Part shown: positions 25,762 to 34,105 of the stretch, one piece after another
How positions within the stretch are numbered: position 1 is the first letter of the stretch
Layout of the letters: each line of letters opens with the position of its first letter
Assembly: GCF_024764775.1 (NCBI RefSeq)
Contig: NZ_JALIGC010000037.1
Span: 124,001-188,000 of the forward strand
Reading direction: 5' to 3'
Source: Scandinavium manionii
GTDB lineage: Bacteria; Pseudomonadota; Gammaproteobacteria; Enterobacterales; Enterobacteriaceae
Length of the DNA stretch: 64,000 bases
Made by a program: the position numbers and the translations under genes
The notes under the pieces: generated by a model
What the model saw: only the letters and a program-made list of their open reading frames with translations
What the model was told of the DNA's origin: nothing
Databases searched by the model: none

Positions 25762-27413
25762 GGGATCATCCAGGTTAAGACGTAAGCCTGTAGCGTGGTG
25801 ATCACGCCCACCATGCAGGTGAAAATCAGGCTGTGTTTGACCGTGAAGCGGAACAGATCCGACTCTTTACCGACCAGCCCCACCGCCGCACAGGCAATGG
25901 CGATGGACTGCGGTGAAATCATTTTTCCGGTCACGCCGCCGGTGGTATTTGCCGCGACCAGTAGCACGTCCGAGACGCCAATCTGCTGCGCGGCGGTGGC
26001 CTGCAGCGCGGCAAACAGCGCGTTGGAAGAGGTATCAGAACCGGTCAGGAACACGCCGAGCCAGCCGAGGAACGGCGAGAAGAACGGGAACGCGCCACCG
26101 GTATGCGCCAGGGCTAAAGCCAGCGTCGATGACAGACCTGAGTAGTTAGAGATAAACGCGAACGCCAGCACCATGCCGATGGAGTAAATCGGCAGCGCCA
26201 AATCCTTCAGCGTGTGGCCGAACGTGACTACCGCATCTTTCGGCTTCATGCGCAGCCACACCACAGAAAGTAGGGCGGCAAACAGGATTGCGGTGCCGGT
26301 CGCGGAGAACCAGTCGAACTTATACACCGCCGCATACGGCGTGGCGTCGTGAACCACCGGTGGCATACGCGCAACCAGTTTGTCGAGATACGGCACGGAG
26401 ACGTTAAACACCCAGTCATACAGCGCGCCGCCCGGGGCGAACAGTGCCTTAAACGGCGGCACGCTCCATAACGTCACGGTGGCGGTCAGGAACAGGAACG
26501 GCGACCATGCGCGGAGCACCTGTCCCGGCGTGTATTGGGTGCGAGACAGAGTCATATCGACCTGAGACGCGCCCACGTCGGCAAAGCGGAAAATGCGCAC
26601 TGGCTGCCAGCGTTTCAGGAACAGCGTCAGGCACACCAGGGAAACCAGTGACGAGATAATGTCCGGCAGCTCAGGGCCGATAAAGTTGGAGCTCAGGTAC
26701 TGGGCAATCGCGAAGGAACCGCCCGCGACCATCACCGCAGGCCAGGTCTCTTTCACGCCGCGCCAGCCGTCCATAATCGCCATGATCCAGAACAGCACGA
26801 TGATGGTCAGGAACGGCAGCTGACGGCCGACCATTTGGCCGATGGCAAAGCTGTCGATACCGGTGACCTGACCCGCAACCAGAATCGGAATGCCCATCGC
26901 GCCGAATGCCACCGGTGCGGTGTTCACGATCAGGCACAGGCCCGCGGCATACAGCGGGTTAAACCCAAGGCCGACCAACAGCGCGGCGGTAATCGCCACC
27001 GGTGCGCCAAAGCCCGCGGCCCCTTCCAGAAATGCGCCAAACGAGAAGCCGACGATCAGCATTTGCAGGCGCTGGTCCGGCGTTATCGATAATATCGATG
27101 ATCGGATGATGTCGAACTGCCCGGTTTTCACCGAGATTTTGTAGACAAATACCGCGGCAATAATAATCCAGGCAATTGGCCACAGGCCGTAGAAGAAGCC
27201 GTATACCACGGAAGCCAGCGCGCGATCGACCGGCATTTTATAGAACAGGAGTGCCACCGCGAGGGCAATAGCGACGGTATAGCTCGCGGCGACGTAGCCC
27301 TTCAGCTTGAGCTTAATCAGTGCGAAGAAGAAAAAGATGATCGGTAGGGCGGCAATCAGGCTTGAGAGCCAGATATTTCCCGCAGGGTCGTAGTTTTGTT
27401 GCCAGAGGTTCAT
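25758..27413 (-). CDS. lldP: L-lactate permease
   Basis: LldP (551 residues) is a proton-coupled lactate/glycolate permease of the LctP family with about 12-14 membrane helices. The sequence keeps family blocks such as GAFLEGAAGFGAPVAITAALL and LTGSDTSSNALFAALQ. The chosen ATG (27413) has GGAG seven bases upstream and gives the E. coli length; an open frame extends 11 codons further but without homology. First gene of lldPRD. Confidence 0.97.
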   Translation of the reverse strand: MNLWQQNYDPAGNIWLSSLIAALPIIFFFFALIKLKLKGYVAASYTVAIALAVALLFYKMPVDRALASVVYGFFYGLWPIAWIIIAAVFVYKISVKTGQFDIIRSSILSITPDQRLQMLIVGFSFGAFLEGAAGFGAPVAITAALLVGLGFNPLYAAGLCLIVNTAPVAFGAMGIPILVAGQVTGIDSFAIGQMVGRQLPFLTIIVLFWIMAIMDGWRGVKETWPAVMVAGGSFAIAQYLSSNFIGPELPDIISSLVSLVCLTLFLKRWQPVRIFRFADVGASQVDMTLSRTQYTPGQVLRAWSPFLFLTATVTLWSVPPFKALFAPGGALYDWVFNVSVPYLDKLVARMPPVVHDATPYAAVYKFDWFSATGTAILFAALLSVVWLRMKPKDAVVTFGHTLKDLALPIYSIGMVLAFAFISNYSGLSSTLALALAHTGGAFPFFSPFLGWLGVFLTGSDTSSNALFAALQATAAQQIGVSDVLLVAANTTGGVTGKMISPQSIAIACAAVGLVGKESDLFRFTVKHSLIFTCMVGVITTLQAYVLTWMIP

Positions 27414-27487
27414 GCAGGTCTCCAGAGAACCACTCCACGGCCACACGGGCGAGTCTACGCTCAGCTCTGCGTCACACGTTTTGTAAA

Positions 27488-27502
27488 AGTGGTCCTGCCA
27501 AT
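27488..27502. promoter_or_regulatory. Candidate LldR operator (proximal)
   Basis: AGTGGTCCTGCCAAT is an imperfect palindrome with TGG and CCA half-sites, as bound by LldR/PdhR-type GntR regulators. It lies about 75 bases before lldP, and its centre is about 126 bases from that of the distal site. Confidence 0.5.
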
Positions 27503-27603
27503 ATGGTGGTGTGAGGGTAATGCCAAGGAATGGTTAACCATATGTTGCCGTCAGGCAATTCATATGTTGCATGAGATGTGGATTATGTGAGGCGTCAGGC
27601 AGA

Positions 27604-27629
27604 ACCAATGAGAATTGGTAGGGCCAATT
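27604..27629. promoter_or_regulatory. Candidate LldR operator (distal), overlapping double palindrome
   Basis: ACCAAT, a four-base spacer and ATTGGT (27604-27619) form one palindrome. The second half then pairs again in AATTGG-N5-CCAATT (27613-27629). The latter matches the form of the E. coli lld operator as I recall it. Two sites about 126 bases apart fit the looping model proposed for E. coli LldR. Confidence 0.6.
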
Positions 27630-27649
27630 TAAAGGGGGTCAGACAATCA

Positions 27650-27670
27650 CCCTCTCCCGATGGGAGAGGG
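27650..27670. repeat. Short CCCTCTCCC/GGGAGAGGG palindrome
   Basis: A perfect nine-base stem with a three-base loop lies between lldP and the 3' end of yibL. Related palindromes occur at 30089-30112 and 34768-34789, so this is probably a dispersed extragenic repeat family. Confidence 0.65.
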
Positions 27671-27688
27671 CCGGGAACGGAAGAGGGA

Positions 27689-28051
27689 TTAAAAAGCGGT
27701 CTTAGAAAAACCGGTCATCTCTTGCAATTCCATCTCACGACCGAGGGCGGTCATTGGGTGAACAATCACCAGGCCGCGCACGGTTTTCTTAAGCTTGCCA
27801 ATATCGGCCTGCTCTTTCTTGGTGATGGCACGGCGGTGCGGCAGGGCCAGCAGCTTTTGCGCTTCTTTGCTCAGCTTTTGCGTATACACAACACGCAGAC
27901 GCGCGATCTCTGCTTCCAGAGTCGCTTTTTCTTTTTCAAGCTCAGCGAATTTCTCTGCTTCATCGACCAGAGAGAGGGTCGGCTGCAGGTGGCGGATAGC
28001 GTCCAGGCGGTCGCTCAGGCGTTTGATTTCGTTCTTTTCAACTTCTTTCAT
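27689..28051 (-). CDS. yibL: YibL, ribosome-associated protein of unknown function
   Basis: YibL (120 residues) is a short, highly charged protein conserved in Enterobacteriaceae. The N-terminal half (residues ~1-60) is a predicted coiled coil with heptad-like Glu/Lys/Leu (EKFAELEKEKATLEAEIARLRV). The C-terminal part has a basic HRRAITKKEQ and the conserved VHPMTALGREM segment. E. coli YibL has been reported with ribosomes; its role is not known to me. It stands alone between the lld and mtl operons, as in E. coli. Confidence 0.9.
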   Translation of the reverse strand: MKEVEKNEIKRLSDRLDAIRHLQPTLSLVDEAEKFAELEKEKATLEAEIARLRVVYTQKLSKEAQKLLALPHRRAITKKEQADIGKLKKTVRGLVIVHPMTALGREMELQEMTGFSKTAF

Positions 28052-28277
28052 GGTCTGTGGCTTTTGCTAGTAAAAGAGTATCGATGCTCAATAGTATGCG
28101 CGTTGAGCGCTGTTCCTGATAGTTAATTATCGAAAATTGATGCATTACACGCAGAGAAAATACGTGATTGGCATCTCTAATTTTATGAAATTAAACGCTA
28201 TTTTGTGATGCTCAATTCCGAGTGCATTTTTTTGCATTAAGCAGATGAAAAGGGATGTTATGTCAGTGGCAGGAGGA

Positions 28278-28871
28278 TTACTTCTGAAAGGCTTTTTTTA
28301 AGCTGATTCGTGAAATCAGCTCAGTGAGTGACAGGACCATGGTTGACCGGATCATCTGCTGGTAGCGTTGCTTCTGCATAGCATACAGTTCCACATCGCT
28401 GGTATCGAATATCGGTTGTGGCGGCAGTGCGACAACGCAGTTCAGCTCGCCAAACGGGCCGAGGATTTCGTCGTCAGTGAACGCGTATTCGCTGCCGTCG
28501 TGATTGAGTTCTTCACGCAGCGCCATCAGCAGTTCGGCATCTTCGTATTCCGCACGGCTAATCACGCCGAGCCCGTAGATGAGCTTCAGACGCACAGACA
28601 GATCGCCCAGCGGCCCTTCGCCGTCCAGCAACGGTTCCACTGCGTATTTGACCGCGTAATCGTCTTTGCGGAAGACCTGAAGCACCAGCATATTTACCGC
28701 CTCGGTTAACAATTCGACGGCGGTTATCAGGAAGCTTCGTACGGTTTTGCCAGCATTCAGACGCTCAAGCACACGGTTTTCAAAGGCTTGTGTTTGTTCC
28801 ATTATTGCCTGCATATCTGACAATCTTTTGTTTGGGTGCTGCTGCAAGAGCAGCACCGGGTCCTGCATCAT
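28278..28871 (-). CDS. mtlR: Mannitol operon repressor MtlR
   Basis: MtlR (197 residues) is the all-helical negative regulator of the mannitol operon. It has no recognisable helix-turn-helix, which is normal for this family. The conserved core reads TVRSFLITAVELLTEAVN, DLSVRLKLIYGLGVI and FTDDEILGPFGELNCV. E. coli MtlR is 195 residues and differs mainly at the N-terminus, as here. The start overlaps the mtlD stop by four bases, making it the third gene of mtlADR. Confidence 0.95.
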   Translation of the reverse strand: MMQDPVLLLQQHPNKRLSDMQAIMEQTQAFENRVLERLNAGKTVRSFLITAVELLTEAVNMLVLQVFRKDDYAVKYAVEPLLDGEGPLGDLSVRLKLIYGLGVISRAEYEDAELLMALREELNHDGSEYAFTDDEILGPFGELNCVVALPPQPIFDTSDVELYAMQKQRYQQMIRSTMVLSLTELISRISLKKAFQK

Positions 28872-30016
28872 GCGCTCGCTTTATACGCCGCAACCGCTTG
28901 TGCGACCACATCGCTCTCAGCGTCCAGGCCGGAGACCTGCGCGAGTGCGGCCTGTGGTCCTTTCTCGTCGATAAGCGCCGCGAGTTCCAGCGCCTGTGGA
29001 TCCTGCTCACTGCGGTAGTGCATCGCGGCAGCAATGCCTTTCACCAGATTGGCGTGCGGCAGACTGTATTCCAGCGTGCCGAGCAGCGGTTTAATCAGGC
29101 GATCGCCCGCGCTCAGTTTACGCAGCGGCTGACGGCCCACGCGCTCAACGTCATCTTTCAGATACGGATTCTCAAAGCGACCGAGGATTTTCTGGATGTA
29201 AGCCGCGTGTTTTTCGGCATCAAAACCGTAGCGTTTAATCAGCACTGCGCCGCTCTCATCCATCGCGCCTTTCACTACTGCACGGACCTGCTCATCAAGG
29301 ATTGCATCACGGATAGTCTGATGACCCGCCAGCTTACCGAGGTACGCGGTTATAGCATGCCCGGTGTTCAGGGTGAAGAGCTTGCGTTCGACAAATGCCA
29401 TCAGGTTATCGGTTAATTCCATTCCTGGGATCGTCGGCAGGGTTCCCTTGAATTGGGTCTGGTCGACAATCCACTCGCTGAAGGTTTCCACGGTCACTTC
29501 CAGCGGGTCGTTGGTGGCGGATTCAGACGGGGGAACGATGCGGTCCACGGCGGAATCGACAAAACCAACGTGCTCAGCCACCCAGGCTTTATCTTCTTCG
29601 GCCAGCGCCGCGTCAACATGGCCTTTCAGCTGAGTTGTGCCGCGGACCATGTTTTCACAGGCGATAATGTTCAGTGGGGTGTTGTTGCCAGCGGCTTTGC
29701 GCTTGGCCAGGCCTTTGGCAATCGCTGGGGCGATGCGCTCCAGAACCACAGGGCCAACGGCGGTGGTCACCAGGTCAACCTGAGCAATCAGGTCCACCAC
29801 ATCATCACCGATGCTGCTGACGGCGTTCACACCAGAGACGGTTTCTACCTGCTCATTCTCGCCAACCACATGCACCTGATAGCTATGACGGGCATTCAGG
29901 GCATCAAGAACTACCTGATTCACATCGGCGAACGTCAGCGTGATACCCGCATCGGCCAACAGTTTGCCGATAAAGCCACGTCCGATATTACCTGCGCCAA
30001 AATGTAATGCTTTCAT
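28868..30016 (-). CDS. mtlD: Mannitol-1-phosphate 5-dehydrogenase
   Basis: MtlD (382 residues) oxidises mannitol-1-phosphate to fructose-6-phosphate with NAD+. It starts MKALHFGAGNIGRGFIG, a Rossmann glycine motif; the long-chain mannitol dehydrogenase signature with its catalytic Lys is in VERKLFTLNTGHAITAYLG. The ATG at 30016 gives the E. coli length; the frame is open to 30034. A highly structured repeat (30046-30112) separates it from mtlA. Confidence 0.97.
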   Translation of the reverse strand: MKALHFGAGNIGRGFIGKLLADAGITLTFADVNQVVLDALNARHSYQVHVVGENEQVETVSGVNAVSSIGDDVVDLIAQVDLVTTAVGPVVLERIAPAIAKGLAKRKAAGNNTPLNIIACENMVRGTTQLKGHVDAALAEEDKAWVAEHVGFVDSAVDRIVPPSESATNDPLEVTVETFSEWIVDQTQFKGTLPTIPGMELTDNLMAFVERKLFTLNTGHAITAYLGKLAGHQTIRDAILDEQVRAVVKGAMDESGAVLIKRYGFDAEKHAAYIQKILGRFENPYLKDDVERVGRQPLRKLSAGDRLIKPLLGTLEYSLPHANLVKGIAAAMHYRSEQDPQALELAALIDEKGPQAALAQVSGLDAESDVVAQAVAAYKASA

Positions 30017-30045
30017 AGTCTTAACCTTCATCAATGTTTTTACCC

Positions 30046-30112
30046 GAGAGGGCTCGGGTGAGGGAACATCCGCGGTCCCTCACCCGAACCCTCTCCTTGT
30101 GACAGGAGAGGG
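30046..30112. repeat. Two overlapping hairpins between mtlA and mtlD
   Basis: Bases 30046-30065 and 30076-30095 are inverted copies (19 of 20 pairs) with a ten-base loop. The right arm also pairs with 30104-30112 to make a second, smaller CCCTCTCCT/AGGAGAGGG hairpin. The two folds exclude each other. The sequence belongs to the same repeat family as 27650-27670. It may protect the mtlA message or tune mtlD expression. Confidence 0.7.
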
Positions 30113-30120
30113 TGTTGCCG

Positions 30121-32040
30121 TTAGGCTCTGTTACCCGAAATCAGGGCCAGCACTTCGCCCACGCTGTTGGTGGTGGCCAGACGCTCGATAACGGATTCAT
30201 CGTCCAGCGCATTGGTCAGGCTGGTGATGACGTGGATGTGTTCGTTATTACGCGCCGCGATACCAATCACCAGGCGGGCAATGTCGTCCGGCTCTTCGCC
30301 GAAGCGCACGCCGTCAGGGTACTGACAGAATACCACGCCAGTTTTCAGCACACGGTCTTTCGCTTCGATGGTGCCGTGCGGTACCGCGATGGACTCACCC
30401 AGATAGGTCGGGGTCAGTTTTTCACGTTCCAGCATTGCTTCCACATATTCCGGCTCAACATAGCCGCCTTTCACCAGCTGCTCACCGGCAAAACGGATGG
30501 CTTCTTCTTTACTGAACGCTTTGCAGCCGAGGAAGATGTTTTCCGCGCCGAGTTTGAACAGGTGGCTGTCGTCCGCGTCGAAGCTGTCTTTCAGGCTGTC
30601 GCGCACTTTCACCTGGTTATCTTCATGACGCTGTGCAGCCACCAGACGCTCGGTCAGACTGGTGTACAGGCCGCTGTCGAGGAAGTTAGTCAGTGAAATA
30701 TGCTGGGCCTGTGGCACCTGGCGCATCGCACGTTCGGTCAGATCGCGGTGAGTAATCACCAGGTCGACATCCGGTGGCAGGTTGTTGATAGCGCTGTTGG
30801 TGACAGAGATATGACTCAGACCGGCATCAGCCACTTTCTTACGCAGCACGCCTGCACCCATTGCGCTGGAACCCATACCGGCATCACAGGCAACGATGAT
30901 TTTACGCACGTGGCTCAGGTCGTTGGTCACGTCGCCTGCAGTCAGCGGGTTCGCTGCACCTTTGGACTCGGATTTCATCTCCTGCATACGACGGCTCGCT
31001 GCTTCGATATCCTCTTCTTCTTTCACTTTGCTGGTTTTCAGCAGGATGGCAGAGACGATGAAGGATACCGCTGTTGCCGCAACAATTGCCGCGATGTTAG
31101 CGAAGTAAGCGCCTTTCGGGGTCATCGCCAGCACCGCCAGGATGGAACCTGGGGAAGCCGGAGACACCAGGCCGCCGTTCAGGATAGTCAGAGTGAAGAC
31201 GCCAGTCATACCACCGAGAATAACGGCCAGGATCAGACGTGGGTTCATCAGCACGTATGGGAAATAAATTTCGTGGATACCACCCAGGAAGTGGATGATG
31301 GCCGCGCCGCCCGCAGACTGCTTAGCATTACCACGACCGAAGAACATGTACGCCAGCAGGACGCCCATCCCCGGACCCGGGTTCGCTTCAATCAGGAAGA
31401 AGATGGATTTGCCCAATTCATGGGACTGCTGAATCCCCAGCGGCGAGAAGATACCGTGGTTAATGGCGTTATTGAGGAACAGGATTTTCGCCGGTTCAAC
31501 AAAGATAGACGCCAGCGGCAGCATGTCGTGAACGACCATGAAGTTAACGCCAGCCGCCAGGACTTTCGACAGCATCTCAACCGCAGGGCCAATGCCGAGG
31601 AACGCCAGAATGGCAAGGATCATCCCGATGATGCCAGCGGAGAAGTTGTTCACCAGCATCTCGAAGCCGGATTTGATTTTACCGTCAACCCAGACGTCGA
31701 AGCGTTTAATCGCCCAGCCACCCAGAGGACCGGCAATCATCGAACCGAGGAACATCGGCATATCGGCACCGACGATAACACCCATAGTAGTAATTGCGCC
31801 GACCACGCCGCCGCGTTCACCGCCAACCAGACGACCACCGGTATAACCGATGAGCAGTGGCAGCAGATAAGTAATCATTGGCCCGACAAGTTTCGCCAGC
31901 GTTTCGTTTGGCAACCATCCTGTAGGAATAAATAACGCCGTGATGATACCCCACGCGATAAACGCGCCGATGTTTGGCATCACCATGTTGCTGAGGAAGC
32001 GACCAAAGCTTTGCACTCTGATCTTGATATCGGATGACAT
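30121..32040 (-). CDS. mtlA: Mannitol-specific PTS enzyme IICBA
   Basis: MtlA (639 residues) imports and phosphorylates mannitol. The N-terminal EIIC domain (about 1-345) has the membrane helices and the GGIHEIYFPYVLMNPRL block. The EIIB domain carries the phosphorylated C385 in VACDAGMGSSAMGA. The EIIA domain has H555 in SIAVPHGTIEAKD. All three domains are complete. I place the start at ATG 32040 (MSSDIKIRVQSF); the frame is open to 32178 but the upstream part is leader. E. coli MtlA is 637 residues. The long upstream region holds several CRP sites. Confidence 0.97.
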   Translation of the reverse strand: MSSDIKIRVQSFGRFLSNMVMPNIGAFIAWGIITALFIPTGWLPNETLAKLVGPMITYLLPLLIGYTGGRLVGGERGGVVGAITTMGVIVGADMPMFLGSMIAGPLGGWAIKRFDVWVDGKIKSGFEMLVNNFSAGIIGMILAILAFLGIGPAVEMLSKVLAAGVNFMVVHDMLPLASIFVEPAKILFLNNAINHGIFSPLGIQQSHELGKSIFFLIEANPGPGMGVLLAYMFFGRGNAKQSAGGAAIIHFLGGIHEIYFPYVLMNPRLILAVILGGMTGVFTLTILNGGLVSPASPGSILAVLAMTPKGAYFANIAAIVAATAVSFIVSAILLKTSKVKEEEDIEAASRRMQEMKSESKGAANPLTAGDVTNDLSHVRKIIVACDAGMGSSAMGAGVLRKKVADAGLSHISVTNSAINNLPPDVDLVITHRDLTERAMRQVPQAQHISLTNFLDSGLYTSLTERLVAAQRHEDNQVKVRDSLKDSFDADDSHLFKLGAENIFLGCKAFSKEEAIRFAGEQLVKGGYVEPEYVEAMLEREKLTPTYLGESIAVPHGTIEAKDRVLKTGVVFCQYPDGVRFGEEPDDIARLVIGIAARNNEHIHVITSLTNALDDESVIERLATTNSVGEVLALISGNRA

Positions 32041-32185
32041 AAAAACACCCCTTCTTATGTTTGCTGTCGCGCAGGCTAAAAGCCCGAGGCTTATTGTTAA
32101 TTGGCGGCAGAGGTAGTAGCCGGACCCTGTTGATGATGCGAAATCTGGCACTGAATCGTTCAACTGTCCAGTCAGCACCTCTTGA

Positions 32186-32201
32186 TGTGATCTGCATCAC
32201 G
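32186..32201. promoter_or_regulatory. CRP site 1 of mtlA
   Basis: TGTGA-N6-TCACG matches the CRP consensus TGTGA-N6-TCACA in nine of ten positions. It is the site closest to mtlA, about 145 bases before its start codon. Confidence 0.75.
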
Positions 32202-32229
32202 CTAATATAGGGTGATGCGTCGTGATTGA

Positions 32230-32245
32230 AGTGATCGCTATCACA
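32230..32245. promoter_or_regulatory. CRP site 2 of mtlA
   Basis: AGTGA-N6-TCACA matches nine of ten consensus positions, about 44 bases upstream of site 1 (four helical turns). Confidence 0.75.
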
Positions 32246-32302
32246 AAATCTCTGTGTAAAAAAAGAACAGAGGTTGAAAAGTGAGCCATTACGGGCTGTT
32301 AA

Positions 32303-32318
32303 TGTGATGTTAATCACA
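32303..32318. promoter_or_regulatory. CRP site 3 of mtlA
   Basis: TGTGA-N6-TCACA is a full consensus match, 73 bases upstream of site 2 (about seven helical turns). Confidence 0.8.
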
Positions 32319-32346
32319 TTTTGGATCTGGCTATTTGTTGTTGATG

Positions 32347-32362
32347 TGTGATTAGCATCACA
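32347..32362. promoter_or_regulatory. CRP site 4 of mtlA
   Basis: TGTGA-N6-TCACA is a full consensus match, 44 bases upstream of site 3. The 44-73-44 spacing places the sites roughly on one face of the helix. Confidence 0.8.
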
Positions 32363-32577
32363 AAGAATTTTCGCCTGCGTCCGGACAACTGTGATCACAC
32401 GCATATTCTCAATGTTGAGGGGCTGCCGTTGTAATTGAGTAACACGGTCAACGGACGGCGAGTTTACGCATTCTGTGTTATAGCAATATGACCGACTGGC
32501 GATTAATTTTTAGTTATCACTCAGGCGTTCCGCAACGGGGCGCGTGCCGATGGGCGTGTCATAATTTCGAGGCGGCT

Positions 32578-32901
32578 ATGTTTCTTAATTATTTTGCGTT
32601 AGGTGTGCTTATTTTCGTCTTTCTGGTGATTTTTTACGGGATCATTATTTTGCATGATATTCCTTATCTTATCGCCAAATCCCGCAATCACCCTCACGCC
32701 GATGCCATACACGTCGCAGGTTGGGTGAGTCTGTTTACCCTGCATGTTATCTGGCCATTTTTATGGATCTGGGCCACGTTGTACCGCCCAGAACGCGGCT
32801 GGGGAATGCAAGCGGAGCACGAGTCTTTGATTCAATTACAGCGCCGGGTCTCGGAGCTTGAGCAGAAACTTGCGGACACACAACGGTCGTCTGCGGAGTA
32901 A
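32578..32901 (+). CDS. yibI: Inner-membrane protein YibI (DUF3302)
   Basis: YibI (107 residues) has two membrane segments (about 5-25 and 48-68) and a short C-terminal coiled coil (IQLQRRVSELEQKLA). The segment DIPYLIAKSRNHPHADAIHVAGW is strongly conserved with E. coli. I prefer ATG 32578, with GAGG five bases upstream, over the upstream start at 32488. It is followed after five bases by yibH, so it is probably a small partner subunit of that membrane fusion protein. Its function is not established. Confidence 0.9.
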   Translation: MFLNYFALGVLIFVFLVIFYGIIILHDIPYLIAKSRNHPHADAIHVAGWVSLFTLHVIWPFLWIWATLYRPERGWGMQAEHESLIQLQRRVSELEQKLADTQRSSAE

Positions 32902-32906
32902 TTATC

Positions 32907-34043
32907 ATGGATTTACTCATTATTCTGACCTACGTCGCGCTGGCCTGGGCGATATTTAAAATATTCAAAATCCCGGTTAATAAATGGACGGTTCCGACCG
33001 CAGCATTGGGTGGCGTTTTTATTGTTAGCGGGCTTATCTTATTAATGAATTATAACCACCCGTATACCGCACAGGCGCAAAAAGCGGTGATCTCGATTCC
33101 GATAACGCCGCAAGTCACGGGTATTGTCAGCGAAGTCACCGATAAGCAAAACGTGCTGATTAAAAAAGGCGACGTGCTGTTTAAACTCGACCCCACGCGT
33201 TATCAGGCGCGGGTCAGCCGCCTGGAGGCCGATTTAGTCACGGCGATTCACAACACTGAATCGATGAAAGGGCAATTGACCGAAGCGCTGGCCAATACTC
33301 AGCGCGTCAGTGCGGAACGCGACCGGCTGTATAAAGATTATCAGCGCTATCTGCAAGGTAGTAAGGCGAGAGTGAATCCGTTTTCAGAAAGTGACATCGA
33401 CAATGCCCGGCAAAATTATCTGGCGCAGGACGCGATGGTGAAATCCTCGGTGGCTGAACAGTCGCAGATCAAGAGCCAACTCGACAGCATGGTCAACGGC
33501 GAACAGTCGCAAATCGTCAGCCTGCGTGCGCAGCTGACCGAGGCGCGGTATAACCTCGAACAAACCGTGGTGCGAGCCCCCAGCGACGGTTATGCCACTC
33601 AGGTGTTGATTCGCCCCGGAACCTACGCCGCCGCGCTGCCGTTGCGCCCGGTGATGGTCTTTATCCCCGAGCAAAAACGGCAAATTGTCGCGCAGTTCAG
33701 GCAGAACTCGCTCCTGCGTCTCGAGCCAGGGGACATGGCCGAAGTGGTGTTTAATGCGCTGCCAGGGCAAGTATTCACCGGCAAGCTGACCTCTATTTTG
33801 CCGGTGGTGCCAGGCGGTTCGTATCAGGCGCAGGGCACGCTGCAATCGCTGACGGTAGTGCCCGGCACCGATGGCGTCTTAGCGCTTATCGAGCTTGCGC
33901 CCAATACGCAGGTGGAATCTCTGCCGGATGGTATTTACGCCCAGGTAGCGGTCTATTCCGACCATTTCAGCCACGTCGCGGTGATGCGTAAAGTGCTACT
34001 GCGCATGACCAGCTGGATGCACTATCTGTATCTTGATCATTAA
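32907..34043 (+). CDS. yibH: HlyD-family membrane fusion protein YibH
   Basis: YibH (378 residues) has an N-terminal membrane anchor, a biotinyl-lipoyl-like half motif (ITPQVTGIVSEVTDKQNVLIKKGDVLFKLDP), a coiled-coil hairpin (about 100-210), and the returning beta-domain (VRAPSDGYATQVLIRPGTY). This is the periplasmic adaptor architecture of EmrA/AaeA-type efflux systems, but no transporter gene follows; only yibI is linked. The sequence is close to the E. coli protein of the same length. Confidence 0.93.
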   Translation: MDLLIILTYVALAWAIFKIFKIPVNKWTVPTAALGGVFIVSGLILLMNYNHPYTAQAQKAVISIPITPQVTGIVSEVTDKQNVLIKKGDVLFKLDPTRYQARVSRLEADLVTAIHNTESMKGQLTEALANTQRVSAERDRLYKDYQRYLQGSKARVNPFSESDIDNARQNYLAQDAMVKSSVAEQSQIKSQLDSMVNGEQSQIVSLRAQLTEARYNLEQTVVRAPSDGYATQVLIRPGTYAAALPLRPVMVFIPEQKRQIVAQFRQNSLLRLEPGDMAEVVFNALPGQVFTGKLTSILPVVPGGSYQAQGTLQSLTVVPGTDGVLALIELAPNTQVESLPDGIYAQVAVYSDHFSHVAVMRKVLLRMTSWMHYLYLDH

Positions 34044-34105
34044 CCTGAATTTTTAACCCACCTGCGCCATACTGATATTTTTGCGGAATATTCAGGGAGC
34101 AGGCG

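Larger units (their letters stand above)
32041..32577. promoter_or_regulatory. mtlA-yibI divergent control region
   Basis: This 537-base stretch has no gene. It is AT-rich with at least four CRP-like sites (listed separately) and a possible fifth half-site around 32390-32400 (TGTGATCACAC). The E. coli mtl promoter is likewise known for multiple CRP sites. The part from about 32400 to 32577 presumably holds the yibI promoter; I saw nothing else in it. Confidence 0.8.

Noticed and set aside
30700..31935. 411-codon open frame on the plus strand
   Set aside because: It is antisense to mtlA and rich in His/Gln/Arg, a common artefact opposite membrane-protein genes; no start signal or homology.
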